A DNA stretch of 64,000 nucleotides, from assembly GCA_016592635.1 (NCBI GenBank), contig AP023240.1:2955630-3019629 (forward strand), in the 5' to 3' direction. Position numbers and translations under genes: made by a program. The notes under the pieces are model-generated. The model was not told the DNA's origin, searched no databases, and saw only the letters and a program-made list of their open reading frames with translations. Source of the stretch: Methyloprofundus sp. (lineage in GTDB: Bacteria > Pseudomonadota > Gammaproteobacteria > Methylococcales > Methylomonadaceae). This document shows positions 12,697 through 22,318 of the stretch, piece after piece. How positions within the stretch are numbered: the first letter of the stretch is position 1; the number at the start of each line of letters is the position of its first letter.

Positions 12697-13998
12697 TTAC
12701 TGTTTTCCTACTATTTTATCTAATTCTCGCAAATGTTTTAGTTTTTCTGCAATTTTTATTTCTAGCCCACGAGTAACAGGCTGGTAATACTGTGGTTCAG
12801 ACATTTCATCGGGAAAATAATGCTCACCAGCAGCATACGCTTCCGGCTCATTGTGCGCATAACGGTATGCTTTACCATAATCCAAATCTTTCATTAACTT
12901 GGTTGGCGCATTTCTTAAATGCGTTGGCACGGATAAGCTGCCATGCTGTTTGGCATCACGCATCGCCGCATTATAAGCCATGTACACCGCATTACTTTTC
13001 GGGGCGCAAGCCATATAAACCAAAGCTTGTGCTAAAGCCAACTCACCTTCGGGGCTCCCCAGTCTTTCTTGAGTTTCCCAAGCATTCATGGTTAATTGTA
13101 AAGCACGCGGGTCGGCATTGCCGATATCTTCCGAAGCAATCCGTACAATACGTCGCGCAAGATACAATGGGTCACAACCACCATCTAGCATCCGGCAAAA
13201 CCAGTATAAAGCAGCATCAGGCGAACTACCACGCACTGATTTATGTAAAGCTGAAATCTGATTATAAAACTCCTCCCCCTGGTTATCAAAACGCCGCACC
13301 CCACCTGCCAGCACCTCTTTAGCAATAGCTGGCGTAATTTCCTTGCTTTGTCTAGCCAGCGTCAGTTCTACCGCTATCTCTAAATAATTTAATAAACGCC
13401 GAGCATCACCATCAGCTGCTGCTGAAAATTGCTGCTTCAATTCCTCTGATAGGCTTATTGCTAGCTGACCAAAACCCTTTTCCGAGTCAGTTAAAACCTT
13501 ATCAATCAGAGCCTGCAAGTCTTCTATGGTTAAAGAATTTAATACATAAACACGCGCACGTGATAACAACGCATTATTTAATGCAAATGAAGGATTTTCA
13601 GTAGTGGCACCTAAAAAAACAACGGTACCATCCTCTACATGTGGCAAAAAAGCATCTTGCTGCGCTTTATTAAACCGGTGTACTTCATCAACAAATAAAA
13701 TAGTGCGCCGCTGCTCTTGCTGCTGAATTTGCTTTGCAGCCGCTACTGCTGCACGAATATCTTTAACCCCTGCCAATACAGCCGAGATGGGCATAAATTC
13801 AGCATTAGAATGTTTGGCAATCATCCGTGCCAAAGTAGTTTTGCCCGTACCTGGTGGTCCCCAAAATATCATGGAGTGCAGGCGACCTGAATTAATCGCC
13901 TCATATAATGGCTTACCTGGCTGCAATAAATGCTTTTGCCCTACGTAATCCTCTAAAGACTCAGGACGCATTAAATCTGCTAAAGGTTTTGTTTGCAA
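12697..13998 (-). CDS. rarA: Replication-associated recombination protein A (RarA/MgsA)
   Basis: RarA is a clamp-loader-like AAA+ ATPase that acts at stalled forks with SSB and RecA. It has Walker A GPPGTGKTTLA, Walker B ILFVDEVHRFNKAQQD, the sensor region GATTENPSF, and the C-terminal oligomerisation domain, in 433 residues. The start is a TTG at 13998, preceded by GAGG; no in-frame ATG lies upstream before a stop, and MQTKPLADLMRPESL matches the family N-terminus. It follows lolA, a common order in gammaproteobacteria. Confidence 0.95.
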   Translation of the reverse strand: MQTKPLADLMRPESLEDYVGQKHLLQPGKPLYEAINSGRLHSMIFWGPPGTGKTTLARMIAKHSNAEFMPISAVLAGVKDIRAAVAAAKQIQQQEQRRTILFVDEVHRFNKAQQDAFLPHVEDGTVVFLGATTENPSFALNNALLSRARVYVLNSLTIEDLQALIDKVLTDSEKGFGQLAISLSEELKQQFSAAADGDARRLLNYLEIAVELTLARQSKEITPAIAKEVLAGGVRRFDNQGEEFYNQISALHKSVRGSSPDAALYWFCRMLDGGCDPLYLARRIVRIASEDIGNADPRALQLTMNAWETQERLGSPEGELALAQALVYMACAPKSNAVYMAYNAAMRDAKQHGSLSVPTHLRNAPTKLMKDLDYGKAYRYAHNEPEAYAAGEHYFPDEMSEPQYYQPVTRGLEIKIAEKLKHLRELDKIVGKQ

Positions 13999-14038
13999 GT
14001 GCTTGCCTCGATAAGTGTCAAATCAAAAACTAAGGAAT

Positions 14039-14086
14039 GGGCACGGAATAAATCCAGCAATTAGTGCAGGATTTTTATTCGTGCAC
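14039..14086. other. Imperfect hairpin between lolA and rarA
   Basis: GCACGGAATAAATCC at 14041-14055 pairs imperfectly with GGATTTTTATTCGTGC at 14069-14084. It fills the short lolA-rarA spacer. There is no T run on the minus side, so it is more likely an RNA stability or attenuation structure than a strong terminator. Confidence 0.4.
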
Positions 14087-14095
14087 GCTCCTCAA

Positions 14096-14710
14096 TTACC
14101 CTTCAAATACATCAGTACCAGGTGGTGCAACAAACTCAAACAAACTAGGATCCAGTGACTTAGGTGTTTTAACATTAGAAAAAATAATCTGCGTTAATTG
14201 CCCAAAGTTATCACTCAACTCCATGCCATAAAGCACATCATTTTTTAAGCCCACCATAATATATTTAAAGCTACTATCAACATTTTTGGGTATTAATTTT
14301 AACCACAGTAATTCGCCTTTTTTACCTTGGCTGACAATGGTATATTTTTCTTTTAAATCAATACTACCACTTAATAATAATGCAGGTGTATCGCCAATAG
14401 ACTGGTCAATTTTTTTAATGATGACTTGCTCTAAATCCGCATCATAAAACCAGACTTTACCTTCTTTAGAGACTATCTCTTGTGCATAAGGTTTATTATA
14501 ATTCCAGCGAAACTTACCTGGTTGCTGTAAATAAAAAGTCCCTTGACTACTTTGCATCACACTACCCGACTCATTCAAAGAATTTTGTACAAATTCTGCC
14601 TGAATATTTTTAGCCTTGGCAATAAAGTTTTCCAGCTGCTGTACTGCTGCTGGTTCAGCCTGCACCATAAGTGTACATAGCAACATTGCTAACCCTAATA
14701 TTTTTCTCAT
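14096..14710 (-). CDS. lolA: Outer membrane lipoprotein carrier protein LolA
   Basis: LolA is the periplasmic chaperone that takes lipoproteins from LolCDE to LolB. It has a signal peptide (MRKILGLAMLLCTLMVQA), the motif AEFVQNSLNESG, and GKFRWNYNKPYAQEIVSKEGKVWFYD-type strands of the LolA fold. At 204 residues it is normal length. Its ATG shares one base with the mrcB stop (TAATG), so it is coupled to PBP1b; in many relatives ftsK is the upstream neighbour instead. Confidence 0.93.
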   Translation of the reverse strand: MRKILGLAMLLCTLMVQAEPAAVQQLENFIAKAKNIQAEFVQNSLNESGSVMQSSQGTFYLQQPGKFRWNYNKPYAQEIVSKEGKVWFYDADLEQVIIKKIDQSIGDTPALLLSGSIDLKEKYTIVSQGKKGELLWLKLIPKNVDSSFKYIMVGLKNDVLYGMELSDNFGQLTQIIFSNVKTPKSLDPSLFEFVAPPGTDVFEG

Positions 14711-17076
14711 TAAAACGTTTCCTCAATAAAATCATTTAGCCATGTTTTGGCTTTATTGACAGTGGATGATACACAAGGTGCATCTTCAGTTGGTTCTGAA
14801 CCGCGCACAAACGGATAGCGCACTGCACCAGGGCATAATTCATTAGCCTTTAAGCCAGTTTCGGCATCAATCCACACAGTTTGTACTGCATCAGGCATAG
14901 ATAAAAATACCGGCTGCTTAGCCACTTTATGCATTAAATGAGACCATAACTTTAATGCGCCACTAGACCCCGTCACTCCAGTGGGTTTATTATCATCACG
15001 CCCTACCCAAAATACCGCCAAATAATCGCCAGTATAACCCGCAAACCAACTATCTTTTAAGTCATTGGTAGTCCCTGTTTTGCCTGCCACTCGTAAGCTT
15101 TTAGGTAATTGCCAATAAGCAGAACGCCCAGTCCCTTCCAACATCACTTCTTGCAAAATCCTGTTGGTCAAATAAGTTGCCGCCGGATCCAGCTCTTGTT
15201 TTAACGCATACGGATAGCGCTGCAACATTTGTCCTTGTTGATCCATGACCACACTAATAGAACGTAAAGGCATTGCAAAACCATCCCCTGCCAGAGTTTG
15301 ATACATTTGGGTCACTTCAAAAGGTGTCATGGGTAACGCACCCAATAGCATGGATGGATATAAGTTAATCGGTCGGGTAACCCCCGTTGCCCGCAAGGTT
15401 TTAGCAATTCTGCCCACACCAATATCCATACCCATACGCACGGTGGCCAAGTTATAGGAGTGTGCCAAAGCCCTATGTAAAGGGACATCTCCGTGTTCTT
15501 TACGGTCATAGTTATTTGGCTGCCAAACTTTACCATTTTCCGTTTTAACTTTTATCGCCGCATCACTAATCGGTGTCATAAAAGTATACCTTTGTGGATA
15601 CTCTAAAGCCGTTAAATATACAATGGGCTTAATTAATGAGCCAATGGGGCGCAATGCATTTAAGGCACGATTAAACCCCACGCCTTGGCTATCTCTTCCC
15701 CCTGCCAAAGCAACAATTTCCCCTGTATCTCGCCGGGTCACAATAGCAGCTGTTTCTAATTGCTTAGATTTTTTATTCTGTTCAATTTTAGCCAATTGCT
15801 GTTTGATACTACTATTCAGTGCATCCTGCACCCGAGTATCTAATGTGGTAAAGATACTCAAGCCTTCTGAGGTCAAATCCGCTTCATCATACTCCAGTTT
15901 TAATTGCCGCTTAATCAAGTCAATAAACGCAGGATAACGATTCGCAGGGCGATGCACAAAAGGCACCACATTAATGGCTTTTTTAGTGGCCTCTTGCGCC
16001 TCTTCACCTGAAATATCATTATGCGCCAACATTTCTGCCAGCACTAAATTACGCCGTTTTAAGGCTCGCGCTGGTTTTCTGCGCAGATCATAATAGCTCG
16101 GCCCTCTAATCAATGCCACTAAGGCAGTCACTTGATGTAAAGGCAGTTTATTTAATGGCCGCGAAAAATAAAACTCACTGGCCAAACCAAAACCATGAAT
16201 AGCATGCGCGCCATCTTGCCCCAAATATACCTCGTTCAAATAGGCTTCTAAAATCTCATCTTTACTAAAACGTAATTCTAATATTAAAGCCATCAGCGCT
16301 TCATTGATTTTGCGCCGTAAGCTACGCTCTGATGTTAAGTAAAAATTTTTAACTAACTGCTGGGTAATGGTACTGCCACCCTGCACAAAGCCACCTGCTT
16401 TCAAATTCACCCACATAGCACGCGCAATGCCTTTAAAAGAAATTCCAATATGCTGATAAAAATCACGATCTTCAGTCGCCAACAAACCCTGTATCAAGGT
16501 TTTGGGTACTTCATCAAGCTTCACCAACACACGATCTTCTTTATGTGCGGGGTAAAAACTACCTATTTGTACTGGCTCCAAACGCACGATCGCTAATTCA
16601 CGCTGCGTTTGCATATCGGTAATTTTGCGAATTTCAGTCCCCGAAAAAGCCACGCGCAGATATTGCACCTGTTCAGTTTTATCCCAAAAGGTAAACTCAC
16701 GTGTTTTTAAGGTGATATGCCGCGCTTTTTTATCATACGTTGCTTGCGAAGACAGCTTGTGATCAGGCCGATAGTGCAACTCTTGCAATAAACCCGCAAG
16801 TTGCCCAACATTCATCGACAAGCCTGCATAAATTTCAACAGGACTGGCATAAACGCGTGCTGGAATAGCCCAACGTTTACCTTCAAATTGCTTTCTAACC
16901 GTGTAATCCAAATAACCTAGATAACAAAAGAACACAAAAGCCAACGTGGCGACACCCACCAGAACAGGCTTCTTAATATATCGCCACAAGCGTTTCAACC
17001 AAGACTGCTTAGGCTTCACTTTTGGTTTCCGCTTCCTTGGTTTACTCGCCTTACTTGTTTTTTTTGCTACTGCCAT
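14710..17076 (-). CDS. mrcB: Penicillin-binding protein 1B, bifunctional transglycosylase/transpeptidase
   Basis: This class A PBP polymerises and cross-links peptidoglycan. After a Lys-rich cytoplasmic tail and one membrane segment (about residues 35-55) come a UB2H-like region, the GT51 domain (ATEDRDFYQHIG and GGSTITQQLVKN), and the transpeptidase domain with the SxxK motif GSLIKP, SYN, and KTGTT. The length of about 788 residues suits PBP1b. I take the ATG at 17076 (MAVAKKTSKASK), four bases after the parC stop; the TTG at 17091 lies inside parC. Confidence 0.93.
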   Translation of the reverse strand: MAVAKKTSKASKPRKRKPKVKPKQSWLKRLWRYIKKPVLVGVATLAFVFFCYLGYLDYTVRKQFEGKRWAIPARVYASPVEIYAGLSMNVGQLAGLLQELHYRPDHKLSSQATYDKKARHITLKTREFTFWDKTEQVQYLRVAFSGTEIRKITDMQTQRELAIVRLEPVQIGSFYPAHKEDRVLVKLDEVPKTLIQGLLATEDRDFYQHIGISFKGIARAMWVNLKAGGFVQGGSTITQQLVKNFYLTSERSLRRKINEALMALILELRFSKDEILEAYLNEVYLGQDGAHAIHGFGLASEFYFSRPLNKLPLHQVTALVALIRGPSYYDLRRKPARALKRRNLVLAEMLAHNDISGEEAQEATKKAINVVPFVHRPANRYPAFIDLIKRQLKLEYDEADLTSEGLSIFTTLDTRVQDALNSSIKQQLAKIEQNKKSKQLETAAIVTRRDTGEIVALAGGRDSQGVGFNRALNALRPIGSLIKPIVYLTALEYPQRYTFMTPISDAAIKVKTENGKVWQPNNYDRKEHGDVPLHRALAHSYNLATVRMGMDIGVGRIAKTLRATGVTRPINLYPSMLLGALPMTPFEVTQMYQTLAGDGFAMPLRSISVVMDQQGQMLQRYPYALKQELDPAATYLTNRILQEVMLEGTGRSAYWQLPKSLRVAGKTGTTNDLKDSWFAGYTGDYLAVFWVGRDDNKPTGVTGSSGALKLWSHLMHKVAKQPVFLSMPDAVQTVWIDAETGLKANELCPGAVRYPFVRGSEPTEDAPCVSSTVNKAKTWLNDFIEETF

Positions 17077-17080
17077 GGGG

Positions 17081-19315
17081 TTACTCAACACCCATTAACT
17101 GCTCTACTCGCTGAAATCCACGTGGTAACATCTGCCCACGCTTGGCTCTTACCCCCAGATAATCAGCAATATCGTTTTTTTTCAACGTCAAAGTACGTTT
17201 ACCAGACACCAGCTTTAATGCGGAACCTTCAGCAAAAACAGCAACAGCAACCACTTTATCAGTGCCTTCTTTTAAATCTGCTGGCATAATTTGAATCAGC
17301 TTATTCCCTTTACCACGTGCTAAAGCAGGCAAAGCAGCGGCGGAAAAAACTAATAACCGCCCTTGTAAAGTAACCACAGCAATTAAATCACTAGACTGAT
17401 TTACTTTAACGGGTGCAAGCAACTGCGCACCTTTTGACAAAGTGACAACTGCCTTACCCGCTTTATTCTTAGAAACCAACTCCTTTTGCTGTACTCTAAA
17501 ACCATAACCTGCATCACTCACCATTAATAAAACATCTTCATCCTGGCCTGACCATAAATGATTGAATACCGAGCCTACAGGGGGCTTCAATCGTCCAGTT
17601 AATGGTTCGCCTTGACTACGTGCTGAGGGTAAATCATGGGTTGCAGTAACATAAGCACGTCCAGTAGAGTCAAACACAAATACGGGCTGTGTAGTCCTCC
17701 CCAACACAGCATCCAAATAAGCATCACCAGAACGGTAATTTAAGGTTTGTGCTTCAATTTCATGTCCTTTAGCAGCACGTATCCAGCCCTTCTGTGATAA
17801 AACAATGGTCACCGGCTCATTAGCAATTAATGCCGTGGCACTTAAAGCTTGTGCTGCACCACGCTCCACAATAATAGAACGACGCTCATCACCATATTTG
17901 TCCGCATCATATAAAATTTCTTTTCTGATTAAACGATTTAACAAACGCGCTGAACCTAAGGTTTTTTGTAAGCTATCACGCTCTTTTTCCAATTTAGCTT
18001 GCTCGCCTTTAATCGCCATTTCTTCCAACTTAGCCAAATGACGTAATTTTAATTCTAAAACAGCCTCCGCTTGAATATCAGTAATACCAAAGCGTTCCAT
18101 TAAAACTGGTTTAGGCTTATCTTCGCTACGGATAATGGCAATTACTTCATCAATATTTAAAAAGGCAACTAATAGACCTTCTAAAATATGTAAGCGCGCC
18201 AATATTTTATCTAAACGATATTGCAAACGTCTGCGCACTGTCTCGGTACGAAAGCTCAACCATTCCACTAATATTTCACGTAAACCTTTCACTTGGGGTC
18301 GGCCATTCAGGCCAATCATATTCAAGTTAACACGGAAGTTCTTTTCCAAATCAGTGGTGGCAAATAAGTGCGACATAATCGCATCAACATCTGCACGTTT
18401 CGACTTAGGCATCACCAGCAACCGAGTTGGATTTTCATGATCAGATTCATCGCGCAAATCCTCAATCATCGGCAACTTCTTCGCCTGCATTTGTGCTGCA
18501 ATCTGCTCTAATAATTTGGCGCCAGAGACTTGATGCGGTAAAGCGGTAATAACTATATTATGTTCTTCCAATTCATATTTGGCACGCATCCGAATTGAAC
18601 CAGAACCATTAATATAAATTTTTTGAATATCATCACGACTACTGGTAATTTCTGCATCCGTTGGGTAATCGGGGCCTTGAATAAACTTAAATAAATCATC
18701 CAAACTTGCATCTGGGGAATCTAATAAGTGTACGCAAGCATTCGCTACTTCCCGTAAATTATGCGGCGGAATATCAGTCGCCATACCAACCGCAATTCCC
18801 ATAGTGCCATTCAATAATATATTAGGTAAACGCGCTGGTAATAATTCAGGTTCTTTTAAAGTACCATCAAAATTATCCTTCCAATCAACCGTACCCTGCC
18901 CTAACTCACTCAGCAACGTTTGCGCATAAGCTGTTAATCGTGACTCGGTATAACGCATTGCCGCAAAGGATTTAGGGTCATCAGGAGACCCCCAGTTACC
19001 TTGTCCATCAACCAAAGGGTAACGATAAGAAAACGGCTGCGCCATTAACACCATCGCCTCATAGCAAGCAGTATCGCCATGTGGGTGATATTTACCCAGT
19101 ACATCCCCGACCGTCCGAGCTGATTTTTTGTGCTTGGACAAGGCACTTAAACCCAATTCTGACATGGCATAGACGATACGCCTTTGCACGGGCTTTAATC
19201 CATCACCAACATGCGGTAAAGCACGATCTAAAATAACGTACATGGAATAATCCAAGTATGCTTTTTCGGTAAAATCCTTTAACGGTAGCTGCTCAAAATT
19301 ATCCTGAATGCCCAT
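17081..19315 (-). CDS. parC: DNA topoisomerase IV subunit A
   Basis: ParC is the breakage-reunion subunit that decatenates daughter chromosomes with ParE. The active-site Tyr is Tyr122 in [10 protein letters not shown], and the N-terminus has [13 protein letters not shown]. The 744-residue length and short C-terminal propeller without a GyrA-box fit ParC rather than GyrA. The quinolone-determining positions read [13 protein letters not shown]: Thr82 replaces the Ser80 of E. coli and Glu86 is kept. parE is not nearby. It leads the parC-mrcB-lolA run. Confidence 0.93.
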   Translation of the reverse strand: MGIQDNFEQLPLKDFTEKAYLDYSMYVILDRALPHVGDGLKPVQRRIVYAMSELGLSALSKHKKSARTVGDVLGKYHPHGDTACYEAMVLMAQPFSYRYPLVDGQGNWGSPDDPKSFAAMRYTESRLTAYAQTLLSELGQGTVDWKDNFDGTLKEPELLPARLPNILLNGTMGIAVGMATDIPPHNLREVANACVHLLDSPDASLDDLFKFIQGPDYPTDAEITSSRDDIQKIYINGSGSIRMRAKYELEEHNIVITALPHQVSGAKLLEQIAAQMQAKKLPMIEDLRDESDHENPTRLLVMPKSKRADVDAIMSHLFATTDLEKNFRVNLNMIGLNGRPQVKGLREILVEWLSFRTETVRRRLQYRLDKILARLHILEGLLVAFLNIDEVIAIIRSEDKPKPVLMERFGITDIQAEAVLELKLRHLAKLEEMAIKGEQAKLEKERDSLQKTLGSARLLNRLIRKEILYDADKYGDERRSIIVERGAAQALSATALIANEPVTIVLSQKGWIRAAKGHEIEAQTLNYRSGDAYLDAVLGRTTQPVFVFDSTGRAYVTATHDLPSARSQGEPLTGRLKPPVGSVFNHLWSGQDEDVLLMVSDAGYGFRVQQKELVSKNKAGKAVVTLSKGAQLLAPVKVNQSSDLIAVVTLQGRLLVFSAAALPALARGKGNKLIQIMPADLKEGTDKVVAVAVFAEGSALKLVSGKRTLTLKKNDIADYLGVRAKRGQMLPRGFQRVEQLMGVE

Positions 19316-19575
19316 TTATTATTTATCGTCGTTATTAAGTTTAAAAAGAAAGCTATATTAGCCTATAGTCTATACTTATCAAAATGCTAATATGACCTGC
19401 TCAGCAGACTGGCACCAGTAAAAGTTTTGTATGAGTGCCTAAACAGGCATGATTAATGTTGTAAAAATGATAAGAGCACCTCATTTTTAAACTATAAATT
19501 TGCTTCATTAACTAGTTTACCTCAGAATGAATGCTGCATTTTGACACTCACTTTTCAAAAGAAACAATAAAAAAA

Positions 19576-19733
19576 GGCATCTTTCATTGCTCGGTTTACA
19601 CTTTAAATTTCATTAACCACGTCATTCCCGAAGTCTTTTATCGGGAATCTATGCTACATCATGGATTCCTGCTAAAAGCATAGGATGACGAGAAAAAAGT
19701 GTAAACTACTTTCATGCTCATATGAAGGATGCC
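19576..19733. repeat. Nested palindromic element (MITE-like)
   Basis: The ends are near-perfect inverted repeats: GGCATCTTTCAT at 19576 and ATGAAGGATGCC ending at 19733. Next inside lie TTTACACTTT and AAAAGTGTAAAC, again inverted. The core is a second palindromic unit (19620-19690). A related end sequence occurs at 48845-48886. It has no coding capacity and is flanked by A runs on both sides. Confidence 0.65.
19620..19690. repeat. CGTCATTCCCG repeat, copy 1
   Basis: A 71-base unit begins CGTCATTCCCGA, continues TTTTATCGGGAATC and GGATTCCTGCTAA, and ends GGATGACG, so its ends are inverted repeats and it can fold into a double hairpin. A second copy lies at 54658-54733. Units of this type are widespread intergenic repeats in proteobacteria. 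Confidence 0.75.
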
Positions 19734-19802
19734 AAAAAAAACTTTAGTTTTCTTAAAGTCTGACGATATAAGACCCATGAAAAAAAATAAAAGGTAATCA
19801 CA

Positions 19803-21545
19803 ATGAATTGGAACTCGGTTGGCGTAAAAGTTATCTTAAGCACCCTCATTTTTTTAATCGTCATCACAACGGGCGCATTATTCATATCCTACCAAGCTGA
19901 AAAGCAAAAAATCATTTCCCTAAAAACCGAACAAGCCAAAAGCTTACTACTAATAGCTGAATCTGTACGTCATAATATGATCATGAAATGGCGTAATGGC
20001 ATCTTTAGCGTCAAACAACTCAATGCTTATAATAAAATCAGCGATCCTCAAGAAAGGCTTACCAAAATCTTAGCCACCGTCCCTGTAGTCACTTCTTGGG
20101 AAGTTATCCAAGCAAAAGCAAAAGAAGGCAATTTTAGTTTTAAAGCACCTAGAGTCAATGCTAGAAACCCTAAGAATGAAGCCAACCAAAAAGAACGAGA
20201 GGCATTAAATTTTTTCCAACAAAATCCGCATGAAACTGATTATAGCTATGTTGATGAGCAAACTGAAACTGTACACTACTTTCGGTCTGTTAAATTAAGT
20301 ACTCAATGTGAAATTTGTCATGGTTCGCCAGACACATCTGCCGAATTATGGCATAACGATAAGGGAGTAGATATATTAGGTTTTAAAATGGAAAATAAAC
20401 ACGCAGGTGACTTACACGGAGCCTTTGAAATCATTTCACCCCTAAAATCCTCGTATGAACAATTGGCCCATTCCATGCTAATAAAAGTAGGGGTTGCCAT
20501 AGGTGCACTGATTATTCTAATGGTAGGGCTATATTTTCTTATCATCAAAACATTCATCACTCCCTTAACTAATTTAGCCCTTAAATTACAAGATATTGCC
20601 AGTGGCGATGGTGACTTGACAGTACGCATTAATATTGAAGGTAAATCCGAATTTGCTTGGCTGGCTAGTAGTTTTAATGGCTTTGTCAAAAAAATCGGTA
20701 AAACAATCTATAAAATTAATCAAATCAGTGAACAACTCGCTAATTCGGCTCACGAATTAGCTGATATTACGCGCGCAACCGAGCAAGCCGTCCAACAGCA
20801 ACAAACCTCTACTTCACAAGTTGCCCATGCCATGTCAGAAATGGCTTCTACAGTCAGTAATGTATCTGGCAATGCATTAAGTGCCTCAGATGCTGCTGAA
20901 TCAGCCAATAGTGAGGCAATTGCAGGCAGTCAAATTGTTGACCAAGCTGTTTCTGCAATCAATTCGCTAGCCTCAGAAGTTGAAAGTGCTGCCGCCGTTA
21001 TTCATGAACTAGAATCGGACAGTGAAAGCATTGGTGAAGTGCTAGGTGTCATTCAAGGCATTGCAGAGCAAACTAACTTGTTAGCTCTTAACGCAGCCAT
21101 TGAAGCCGCTCGAGCAGGTGAGCAAGGTCGTGGCTTTGCGGTAGTGGCAGATGAAGTCAGAACACTTGCCAGCCGCACCCAAAACTCGACTGAAGAAATT
21201 CGTCAAACGATAGAACGCTTACAAGGTCGTGCTAAAACGGCTGCTCAAGTCATGCAACAAGGACGAGCTCAAGCAAGCGCTAGTGTTGAACAGGCGGCTT
21301 CCGCAGGTGATGCATTACAACGTATTAATGAAAAAATTGATATGATCAGCAACATGAATTCGCAGATTGCAACAGCATCCGAACAACAAGGTGCCGTAAC
21401 CGCTGAAATACAACAAAATATTAATAATATTAGTGATATTTCTGCTCAAACAGCTAACGGTGCCAGTGTAACCTCTAACTCCAGCCAACAATTAATGGAT
21501 CTAGCAGACCAATTACGCTCAGCAGTGCAGCAATTTAAAATTTAA
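19803..21545 (+). CDS. Methyl-accepting chemotaxis protein with periplasmic c-haem sensor domain
   Basis: This is a 580-residue transducer. An N-terminal membrane helix (about 9-28) is followed by a periplasmic Tll0287-like (DUF3365) domain with the haem-attachment motif CEICHG (Cys169, Cys172, His173), a second helix (about 225-248), a HAMP domain, and a cytoplasmic signalling domain with the hairpin tip [21 protein letters not shown]. The CxxCH motif predicts covalent c-type haem, so it likely senses redox state or a gas such as NO or O2. It stands alone, with no che genes nearby. The domain calls are firm; the ligand is inferred. Confidence 0.88.
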   Translation: MNWNSVGVKVILSTLIFLIVITTGALFISYQAEKQKIISLKTEQAKSLLLIAESVRHNMIMKWRNGIFSVKQLNAYNKISDPQERLTKILATVPVVTSWEVIQAKAKEGNFSFKAPRVNARNPKNEANQKEREALNFFQQNPHETDYSYVDEQTETVHYFRSVKLSTQCEICHGSPDTSAELWHNDKGVDILGFKMENKHAGDLHGAFEIISPLKSSYEQLAHSMLIKVGVAIGALIILMVGLYFLIIKTFITPLTNLALKLQDIASGDGDLTVRINIEGKSEFAWLASSFNGFVKKIGKTIYKINQISEQLANSAHELADITRATEQAVQQQQTSTSQVAHAMSEMASTVSNVSGNALSASDAAESANSEAIAGSQIVDQAVSAINSLASEVESAAAVIHELESDSESIGEVLGVIQGIAEQTNLLALNAAIEAARAGEQGRGFAVVADEVRTLASRTQNSTEEIRQTIERLQGRAKTAAQVMQQGRAQASASVEQAASAGDALQRINEKIDMISNMNSQIATASEQQGAVTAEIQQNINNISDISAQTANGASVTSNSSQQLMDLADQLRSAVQQFKI

Positions 21546-21554
21546 TCAATGAGC

Positions 21555-21589
21555 ATACCTTCGCTAATTTTTCATTTTGGCGAAGGTAT
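21555..21589. terminator. Bidirectional terminator between chemoreceptor gene and cysZ
   Basis: ATACCTTCGC (21555-21564) pairs perfectly with GCGAAGGTAT (21580-21589), with T runs in the loop. It lies between two convergent genes and overlaps the last codons of cysZ. Confidence 0.6.
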
Positions 21590-22318
21590 TGATTTAACCG
21601 CCAATTTCTGCCGATAAATCACGGCACTAATCACCGCAATAGGCGGTATCACAATATTTAACACAGGAATCATCAAAGCAAACAAGACAATACCACCAAA
21701 ACTCAATGCGCCTATGCGTACGGCTTTAAGAGCTTGTCGCTGCTCTGCAAATAGAAAACCTTCATTTTCTAGGATGTAGGCAAAATACTCCATACTCAGC
21801 CCCCAAGCACCAAACAGCCCCCATAAAACAGGAGCAATTATATTTACCCCAGGGATAACCGAAATAATGACAATCGGAATAGCTCGGCTGATTAAATAGC
21901 CCATCCGTTTTATTTCTGAGCCGATAACAGCAAGCATTGCTTGCTCTTGCACCGCCCCCTGTTCATCTTGCAAAAGATGTTGAGTTTTAGCTGCTAATCC
22001 ACCATAAAAAGGCGCGGCAATTAAATTGGCGACCAAAGTAAAGCTAAAAAAACCAGCCACAAAAAAACTAATAAAAAATAAGGGATAAACCAGCCAATCT
22101 AACCACAATAGCCAATCAGGAATAAATTGTGCAATCAATACACCAACATATTGATAACCAAGGTATAACATGGCAGAATACAAACATAAGTTAATCAAGA
22201 TCGGCATCAACACATATTGACGTAATTTTTTATGGCCGACTAATGCAGCGCCTTTCGTTAAACTCTGTACTGCCAATAAGGGGTTATTGCCTGCTTTTTT
22301 ATTAAATTCTAAATTCAT
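21572..22318 (-). CDS. cysZ: CysZ/EI24-family membrane protein (sulfate transport)
   Basis: This 248-residue protein has about four to six hydrophobic segments and the EI24/CysZ pattern: an N-terminal GNNPLLAVQSLTKGAALVGHKKLRQYVLMP-type start, a LVANLIAAPFYGGLAAKTQ motif after the second helix, and PGVNIIAPVLW. E. coli CysZ mediates high-affinity sulfate uptake for cysteine synthesis. Its start overlaps the mtnA stop by 4 bases, which ties it to sulfur recycling. The fold is sure; transport of sulfate is by family. Confidence 0.85.
   Translation of the reverse strand: MNLEFNKKAGNNPLLAVQSLTKGAALVGHKKLRQYVLMPILINLCLYSAMLYLGYQYVGVLIAQFIPDWLLWLDWLVYPLFFISFFVAGFFSFTLVANLIAAPFYGGLAAKTQHLLQDEQGAVQEQAMLAVIGSEIKRMGYLISRAIPIVIISVIPGVNIIAPVLWGLFGAWGLSMEYFAYILENEGFLFAEQRQALKAVRIGALSFGGIVLFALMIPVLNIVIPPIAVISAVIYRQKLAVKSIPSPK

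Larger units (their letters stand above)
19316..19802. other. 487-base gene-free interval with nested repeat element
   Basis: No gene is visible. The left 250 bases are AT-rich and hold no structure I can name. The right part contains a 158-base element with inverted ends (19576-19733), described separately, followed by the leader of the chemoreceptor gene with AAAGGTAA just before its ATG. Confidence 0.6.

Noticed and set aside
12792..13322. 176-residue plus-strand frame inside rarA
   Set aside because: It is antisense to a conserved AAA+ gene, has no binding site or recognisable motif, and is explained as a shadow frame.
17081..19315. GyrA instead of ParC
   Set aside because: The length of 744 residues and the lack of a GyrA-box in the C-terminal propeller favour ParC.
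19741..19802. Sigma-28 promoter for the chemoreceptor gene
   Set aside because: TTAAAG and GACGATAT-like boxes are present but only a few bases apart, not about 15, so they do not form a FliA promoter.
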